DNA of 64,000 bases. Source: Pseudomonas hefeiensis (lineage in GTDB: Bacteria > Pseudomonadota > Gammaproteobacteria > Pseudomonadales > Pseudomonadaceae). The notes beneath the pieces were generated by a model. That model did not search any database and had not been told where the DNA came from. It saw only the letters and a list, made by a program, of their open reading frames with translations. Positions 59,476 to 64,000 of the stretch are shown piece after piece (the stretch's first letter is position 1; every line of letters begins with the position of its first letter). The stretch spans positions 6,387,027 to 6,451,026 of the forward strand of contig NZ_CP117449.1 of assembly GCF_030687835.1 (NCBI RefSeq), in the 5' to 3' direction. The position numbers and the translations under genes are program-made.

Positions 59476-60846
59476 TTATTTACCGATGCAGAAGCTGGAG
59501 AAGATTCGACCAAGCAGGTCATCAGAGCTGAAGGCCCCGGTAATTTCCCCGAGAGCTTGTTGGGCCTGACGTAAATCTTCGGCCAGTAGCTCACCTGCTC
59601 CGGCGAGGGTCAGTTGCGCGCGACCGTGCTCAAGCGCCGCGCTGGCATGGCGCAGCGCCTCAAGGTGCCGACGACGGGCGCTGAAGCTGCTTTCCGACGT
59701 CTGCTCGTAACCCATGCAGGCCTTTAAATGTTCGCGCAGCAACTCCAGTCCCATATCCGCGGATTTCGCACTGAGGCTAATGGTGACGTGGCCATCAGCG
59801 CTGACCTCCAGGGCTATGGGCTCCCCAGTCAGGTCGGCTTTGTTACGAATCAGCGTAACTTTCGAAGGATCAGGCCGGGTTTCCAGAAACTCTGGCCACA
59901 AAGCGAAAGGATCATCCGCTTCAGGGGCCGTGGCATCGACCACCAACAACACACGGTCTGCCTCGCCAATGGCTTTGAGCGCGCGCTCCACACCTATTTT
60001 TTCCACATGGTCCTCGGTATCCCGCAGGCCGGCCGTGTCGACCACATGCAAGGGCATGCCGTCGATGTGGATATGTTCGCGAAGAATATCCCGGGTGGTC
60101 CCAGCGATCTCGGTGACAATTGCTGCCTCACGGCCCGCCAGGGCATTGAGGAGACTGGATTTGCCGGCATTTGGCCTTCCAGCGATCACCACCGTCATAC
60201 CATCGCGCAACAAGGCACCTTGTCCGGCTTCGCGCAGTACTGTGGATAACTCATCACGGACTTTGTCGAGCATGCTGAGCACGTGGCCATCGGCGAGAAA
60301 GTCGATTTCCTCCTCGGGGAAATCAATCGCGGCCTCGACGTAGATCCGCAGGCCGATCAGCTGCTCGGTGAGGTTATGCACACGCTGGGAAAAAGCGCCC
60401 TGCAGGGAACGCAACGCATTGCGCGCGGCCTGTGCGGAACTGGCTTCGATCAGATCAGCAATGGCTTCGGCCTGGGCCAGGTCGAGTTTGTCGTTGAGGA
60501 ATGCGCGTTCGCTGAACTCGCCTGGCCGTGCAAGACGACAACCCAGTTCAAGGCAACGTTTGAGCAACATGTCCAGGACGATCGGACCGCCATGGCCTTG
60601 CAGTTCCAGCACGTCTTCGCCGGTGAACGAGTTGGGACCGGGGAAATACAAGGCCAGGCCTTCATCGAGCACCTGCTGGTCATCACTGAAAAACGGGCCG
60701 TAGTGAGCAAACCGCGGTTTGAGTTCCCGACCGCTGATGGCCTTGGCCGCGACGCTGGCCAAAGGTCCCGAAATGCGGACGATGCCGACTCCGCCGCGAC
60801 CTTGGGCAGTTGCAACGGCGGCTATGGTTTCACGAGGTGCGCTCAT
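59476..60846 (-). CDS. mnmE: tRNA modification GTPase MnmE
   Basis: A 456-residue GTPase (TrmE) that works with MnmG on tRNA wobble uridines. The N-terminal tetrahydrofolate-binding domain includes [19 protein letters not shown]; the G domain has G1 [15 protein letters not shown]2/G3 with [10 protein letters not shown] and VDTAGLRDT, and G4 NKADL; the C-terminus FCIGK carries the invariant cysteine. I used ATG 60846 ([13 protein letters not shown]). It lies after yidC with a terminator between. Confidence 0.97.
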   Translation of the reverse strand: MSAPRETIAAVATAQGRGGVGIVRISGPLASVAAKAISGRELKPRFAHYGPFFSDDQQVLDEGLALYFPGPNSFTGEDVLELQGHGGPIVLDMLLKRCLELGCRLARPGEFSERAFLNDKLDLAQAEAIADLIEASSAQAARNALRSLQGAFSQRVHNLTEQLIGLRIYVEAAIDFPEEEIDFLADGHVLSMLDKVRDELSTVLREAGQGALLRDGMTVVIAGRPNAGKSSLLNALAGREAAIVTEIAGTTRDILREHIHIDGMPLHVVDTAGLRDTEDHVEKIGVERALKAIGEADRVLLVVDATAPEADDPFALWPEFLETRPDPSKVTLIRNKADLTGEPIALEVSADGHVTISLSAKSADMGLELLREHLKACMGYEQTSESSFSARRRHLEALRHASAALEHGRAQLTLAGAGELLAEDLRQAQQALGEITGAFSSDDLLGRIFSSFCIGK

Positions 60847-60878
60847 AAACCGGTATCCAGACAAAAGTGGCAGATAGC

Positions 60879-60903
60879 AAAACGCCCCACTAGGGGGCGT
60901 TTT
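60879..60903. terminator. Terminator between yidC and mnmE
   Basis: AAAACGCCCC (60879-60888) and GGGGCGTTTT (60894-60903) form a perfect 10-bp stem with a five-base loop and a T-run on either strand. It ends the rpmH-rnpA-yidD-yidC transcript 22 bases after yidC. Confidence 0.9.
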
Positions 60904-60925
60904 GTGTGGTTATCCACAGAGCAAG

Positions 60926-62608
60926 TTACGCCTCGGCTTTTTTCGCAGCCGCTTCGATCTTACGCGTGATGTACCACTGCTGGGTAATGGACAACACGTT
61001 GTTCACAACCCAGTACAGCACCAGACCCGCAGGGAACCACAGGAAGAAGAAGGTGAAGATAATCGGCATCATCTTCATGACCTTCGCCTGCATAGGGTCC
61101 GGAGGCGTTGGGTTCAGCTGCTGCTGGATGAACATGGTCGCGCCCATGATGATCGGCAGGATGAAGAACGGATCCTTGATCGACAGGTCGGTAATCCACA
61201 GCATGAACGGTGCCTGACGCATCTCCACGCTTTCCAGCAGAACCCAGTACAACGCCAGGAACACCGGCATTTGTACAAGAATCGGCAAGCAACCACCCAG
61301 CGGGTTGATCTTCTCTTTCTTGTACAGCTCCATCATGGCCTGGGACATTTTCTGCCGGTCATCGCCATGTTGTTCTTTCAGGGCGGCCAGTTTCGGTGCC
61401 ACTGCGCGCATGCGGGCCATGGATTTGTAGCTGGCGGCCGACAACGGGAAGAAGATCCCCTTGATCAGCATGGTCAGGAAGATGATCGACCAACCCCAGT
61501 TACCGACGATGCTGTGGATATGTTGCAGCAGCCAGAAGATCGGCTGGGCAATGAACCAGAGGAATCCATAGTCCACGGTCAGTTCCAGACCTGGGGACAA
61601 CTCTTTCAACACCGCTTGGCTTTTTGGACCGGCATACAGGATGGCGCTGGTTTCGACTTGTGCACCTGGTGCAGCGGTCAATGCCGGGCCGGTATAACCG
61701 ACGATGTAGTTGCCTTTGCTGTCTTTACGCGTTTGGACGACGTTGTTCTCGCCTTTCTGCGGGATCCAGGCGGTTACAAAATAGTGCTGCAACCAGGCAA
61801 CCCAGCCACCTTGTACGGTTTCCTTGAGCTGCGCCTTGTCCATGTCTTTCATGGACACTTTCTTGTACGGCTCCGAACTTGTCCACAGGGCGGCGCCCAG
61901 GTAAGTGGCGGTGCCAGTAGCAGTGCTCGAGGACGGATCGGAACTGGCGTCGCGCTTCAGTTGCGCGAACATCGCACCAGACCAGGGCTGTGCGCTCTGG
62001 TTGTCGATCAGGTAGGAAACAGTCACGTCGTACAGGCCACGTTTCAAAGTGAAACGTTTGATGTAATTGACGCCGTCTTTGCTGAACTTCAGGTCCACGA
62101 CCAATTGGTCCTGTCCATCAGCCAGTTGATAGGACTTCTTCTCGGCGGAGTAAACCGGGCGACCGGCCGGGTTTGCGTCCGGGCCGTTGGTGCCGATCAG
62201 ACCACTTTGGGCCAGATAGGTCCGCTCGTTGCCGTTATCGAACAGCTGGAATGGAATTTCCGGATGATCCTGGCGGCGCGGATACAACGGCAGCTTCAGT
62301 TGAGCGACGTCACCACCTTGTGGATCGATTGCCAGTTCGAGTACGTCCGTCCTGATCTGGATCAGATCCTTGCTTGCAGCCACAGGGGCTTCGGCAGGGG
62401 CAGTGGTATCGCTTGCCGCGCGCGGGATGTCGTCATTGCTGGCGGCATTGTTGCCAGTCGTGGTGTCCGGCAAGCTCGGTGCGGTATTGCTGGCTGCAAC
62501 ATTCTGAGTCGGCAGGGCAGCCTGACCATAGTCCTGGTTCCATTTAAGAACCATTACGTAGGACACGATTGCCAGGGCGACGATCAGGATCGTGCGTTTG
62601 ATATCCAT
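60926..62608 (-). CDS. yidC: Membrane protein insertase YidC
   Basis: A 560-residue insertase. An N-terminal membrane anchor (MDIKRTILIVALAIVSYVMV) is followed by a large periplasmic beta domain (residues about 60-340, with a low-complexity Ala/Thr/Asp-rich stretch after the anchor) and the conserved five-helix core: GNWGWSIIFLTMLIKGIFFP, the cytoplasmic KEHGDD-type hairpin (here LKEQHGDDRQKMSQAM), and the end segments around PIIFTFFFLWFPAGLVLYWV. The hydrophilic-groove arginine lies in the TM2 region (YKSMARMRA). It lies two bases after yidD. Confidence 0.98.
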   Translation of the reverse strand: MDIKRTILIVALAIVSYVMVLKWNQDYGQAALPTQNVAASNTAPSLPDTTTGNNAASNDDIPRAASDTTAPAEAPVAASKDLIQIRTDVLELAIDPQGGDVAQLKLPLYPRRQDHPEIPFQLFDNGNERTYLAQSGLIGTNGPDANPAGRPVYSAEKKSYQLADGQDQLVVDLKFSKDGVNYIKRFTLKRGLYDVTVSYLIDNQSAQPWSGAMFAQLKRDASSDPSSSTATGTATYLGAALWTSSEPYKKVSMKDMDKAQLKETVQGGWVAWLQHYFVTAWIPQKGENNVVQTRKDSKGNYIVGYTGPALTAAPGAQVETSAILYAGPKSQAVLKELSPGLELTVDYGFLWFIAQPIFWLLQHIHSIVGNWGWSIIFLTMLIKGIFFPLSAASYKSMARMRAVAPKLAALKEQHGDDRQKMSQAMMELYKKEKINPLGGCLPILVQMPVFLALYWVLLESVEMRQAPFMLWITDLSIKDPFFILPIIMGATMFIQQQLNPTPPDPMQAKVMKMMPIIFTFFFLWFPAGLVLYWVVNNVLSITQQWYITRKIEAAAKKAEA

Positions 62609-62610
62609 GA

Positions 62611-62856
62611 TTACTCGGCCATCGAAGAAGAACGGGAGGTAGGGATAGGCGGAACCGGGTCATAACCGCCGGGATTCCACGGATGACAGCGACCTAAACG
62701 ACGAAAGGTCAGCCAGCCACCGCGCAGAAGGCCATGGTTTTCTATGGCTTCATACGCGTAGCAGGAACAACTGGGGTAGAAACGACAGTGACTGGCCATC
62801 AGGGGACTAATGGCGTAGCGATAAAACTGGATCGGAACGAGTGCCAGTTTACGCAT
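62611..62856 (-). CDS. yidD: Membrane protein insertion efficiency factor YidD
   Basis: An 81-residue small protein with the DUF37 signature: [20 protein letters not shown] followed by [14 protein letters not shown] and [18 protein letters not shown]. It assists YidC-dependent insertion at the inner membrane. It overlaps the end of rnpA by eight bases and precedes yidC by two, the usual order. Confidence 0.96.
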   Translation of the reverse strand: MRKLALVPIQFYRYAISPLMASHCRFYPSCSCYAYEAIENHGLLRGGWLTFRRLGRCHPWNPGGYDPVPPIPTSRSSSMAE

Positions 62857-63253
62857 CAGGACTGTCTACCCCTACAGTTTCGGTGTTGACTGCTGGCGGT
62901 GCCGGCTTGTTACGAGCCAGGCGCTTCCAGAGCTTGCCGAAATGCTGAATCAATTCGGGGCTTTCTACGTCGCCCAAACCTTTGCGCGCGACGATAACAA
63001 TGTCCCAGCCGATCAGTGAATCCTGATTCAGGCGAAACGATTCGCGCATCAGACGTTTGAGGCGATTGCGCTGAACGGAGAGCTTGACGCTCTTTTTTCC
63101 GATAACCAGCCCTAGTCGGGGGTGATCGAGATCGTTGCTGCGCGCAAGGAGCAGGAGATTTTTCCCCGGAACCTTGCCGGTAGGGGAGTCAAAGACTGCC
63201 TTGAAATGCCGGGGTGTAAGCAGACGCTTTTCCCGACTGAAGTCCTGACTCAC
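62849..63253 (-). CDS. rnpA: Ribonuclease P protein component
   Basis: The 134-residue protein subunit of RNase P binds the precursor-tRNA leader. The N-terminal [20 protein letters not shown] and the signature RNR motif [20 protein letters not shown] are clear. I used GTG 63253 ([12 protein letters not shown]), 16 bases after the rpmH stop, because pseudomonad RnpA proteins start there; the GGAG is almost adjacent to the GTG, so translation is probably coupled to rpmH. Confidence 0.95.
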   Translation of the reverse strand: MSQDFSREKRLLTPRHFKAVFDSPTGKVPGKNLLLLARSNDLDHPRLGLVIGKKSVKLSVQRNRLKRLMRESFRLNQDSLIGWDIVIVARKGLGDVESPELIQHFGKLWKRLARNKPAPPAVNTETVGVDSPDA

Positions 63254-63269
63254 CTCCAGTGCCGGATTA

Positions 63270-63404
63270 TCAAACTGCCAGACGCGCACGACCTTTGGCG
63301 CGACGACGCGACAGGACGGCACGACCGTTCTTGGTAGCCATGCGAGCACGGAAACCGTGGGTACGAGCGCGTTTGATAGTGCTTGGTTGGAAAGTACGTT
63401 TCAT
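63270..63404 (-). CDS. rpmH: 50S ribosomal protein L34
   Basis: A 44-residue protein with the typical N-terminus [20 protein letters not shown] and a basic rest ([20 protein letters not shown]). It is very basic and highly conserved. It opens the rpmH-rnpA-yidD-yidC operon and lies opposite dnaA across the origin. The stop TGA is at 63270-63272. Confidence 0.97.
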   Translation of the reverse strand: MKRTFQPSTIKRARTHGFRARMATKNGRAVLSRRRAKGRARLAV

Positions 63405-63564
63405 GTCGTGTTACCTGGGTTCGTCCACAACGGGCCGGAATGGCCCCCGTTTTAAGAGACCGGGGATTCTAGAGAAAGCAAGCCTCTAGGTCAATTTCCA
63501 ACCAGCGTTTCCTTCAAATAGATATCCAGCCGGGGTGCCGGGTTCATGACACCGGTTCAGATAT
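63405..63564. other. rpmH promoter side of the origin region
   Basis: No gene. A short inverted repeat CGGGCC / GGCCCCCG lies near 63430-63450. The rpmH promoter must lie here; I cannot assign its boxes with confidence. Confidence 0.4.
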
Positions 63565-63906
63565 AGAAATAAAAAGAAGGGAATTATTTAAAGCTTTTCT
63601 GTAAAGCTTATAAAAGCAAGGCAGGCAACTTTCTGTGGATAACCATCTTCAGGCCTTATGATCCGGACTGTACAGAGAATGACAACTACAGGGGAAAGCA
63701 GTGGCCAGCCTGTGCTGCGCTGTCGGATAAGCTGTGTGTGGAATGGGTAGTTATCCACAGGCAGGTTATCCACCGACTTCCACCCCCACTTGTGCAATGA
63801 CCTTAGGCCCGGTTATCCACAGGGCTTATCCACCGACCGCCTGTCACCTTTCTCGGTGTTAAGGCATTGATAAATCATGGTCGATGAGCAACCTGCATGT
63901 GGATAA
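63565..63906. other. Chromosomal replication origin (oriC)
   Basis: Between rpmH and dnaA, an AT-rich stretch at about 63565-63615 (candidate unwinding element) is followed by DnaA boxes: TTATCCACA on the minus strand at 63634-63642 and 63898-63906, TTATCCACA on the plus strand at 63751-63759 and 63813-63821, and TTATCCACC at 63766-63774 and 63826-63834. This is the known position of oriC in pseudomonads. The array from 63634 to 63836 is a relative of that at 59140-59343 upstream of mnmG. Confidence 0.88.
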
Positions 63907-63973
63907 GTGGACGTCTGCTCGCTACAATGGCCGCTTGTTTTTGCCTCACCGGCTTTCAACTTAGGGGATATCC

Positions 63974-64000
63974 GTGTCAGTGGAACTTTGGCAGCAGTGC
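63974..64000 (+). CDS. dnaA: Chromosomal replication initiator DnaA (first nine codons)
   Basis: The GTG at 63974 starts the sequence VSVELWQQC, the N-terminus of pseudomonad DnaA, with AGGGGA seven bases upstream. The rest of the gene is beyond the window. The position right after the DnaA-box array and opposite rpmH confirms the call. Confidence 0.93.

Noticed and set aside
60626..62665. Plus-strand frame opposite yidC
   Set aside because: yidC is certain on the minus strand and the plus frame has no family features.
63430..63455. Inverted repeat with T-run near rpmH as a terminator on the plus strand
   Set aside because: No plus-strand gene ends here; it is more likely incidental or part of the rpmH leader.

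Overview
The window reads as a chromosomal segment of a Pseudomonas of the fluorescens group, ending at the replication origin. Evidence: the right end has the pseudomonad order mnmG-mnmE-yidC-yidD-rnpA-rpmH-oriC-dnaA with parAB and the atp operon alongside. The proteins are strongly Pseudomonas-like, the DNA is GC-rich, and there are typical fluorescens-group REP palindromes and one parS site.

Layout. 1-7.2 kb: end of a TroA/ZnuA-type metal ABC transporter, a DUF3617 protein, cardiolipin synthase, CFA synthase and a dihydrolipoyl dehydrogenase broken by a frameshift. 7.2-10.6 kb: an exported repeat protein and a DUF3142 lipoprotein. 10.6-23.3 kb: the common polysaccharide antigen (CPA, A-band D-rhamnan) region. 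Five genes matching P. aeruginosa PA5455-PA5459 (two glycosyltransferases, methyltransferase, acyltransferase, methyltransferase) diverge from rmd-gmd-wbpW-wzm-wzt and a glycosyltransferase. In this copy wbpW is frameshifted and the last gene looks like an in-frame WbpX-WbpZ chimera, so the pathway appears damaged twice. 23.3-33.3 kb: GST, LysR regulator, LTA-synthase-like membrane enzyme (frameshifted), NudK, and a tripartite tricarboxylate transporter (TctCBA) with a FAD-linked 2-hydroxyacid dehydrogenase (frameshifted). 33.6-40.2 kb: a tightly coupled five-gene operon (desaturase, proline-dehydrogenase-like enzyme, ATP-grasp ligase, MFS exporter, PLP enzyme) behind a LuxR-type regulator without a luxI. 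It is the best candidate here for an undescribed small-molecule pathway.

40.2-43.1 kb: immediately downstream of glmS lies a 2.55-kb decayed Tn7-like element with recognisable left and right ends, a 5-bp target duplication (GCCCT) and the Tn7-typical orientation. It carries a dead IS256-family insertion sequence and no recognisable tns gene. 43.1-64 kb: conserved origin-proximal genes glmS, glmR, glmU, atpCDGAHFEBI, parB, parA, rsmG, mnmG, mnmE, yidC, yidD, rnpA, rpmH and the first codons of dnaA. Two DnaA-box arrays with matching spacing, one upstream of mnmG and one upstream of dnaA, bracket the mnmE-rpmH block.

I saw no tRNA, rRNA, CRISPR array or recognisable riboswitch. Four 1-2 base frameshifts all fall in the first 30 kb. 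They may be true lesions or sequence errors, and reads are needed to decide.
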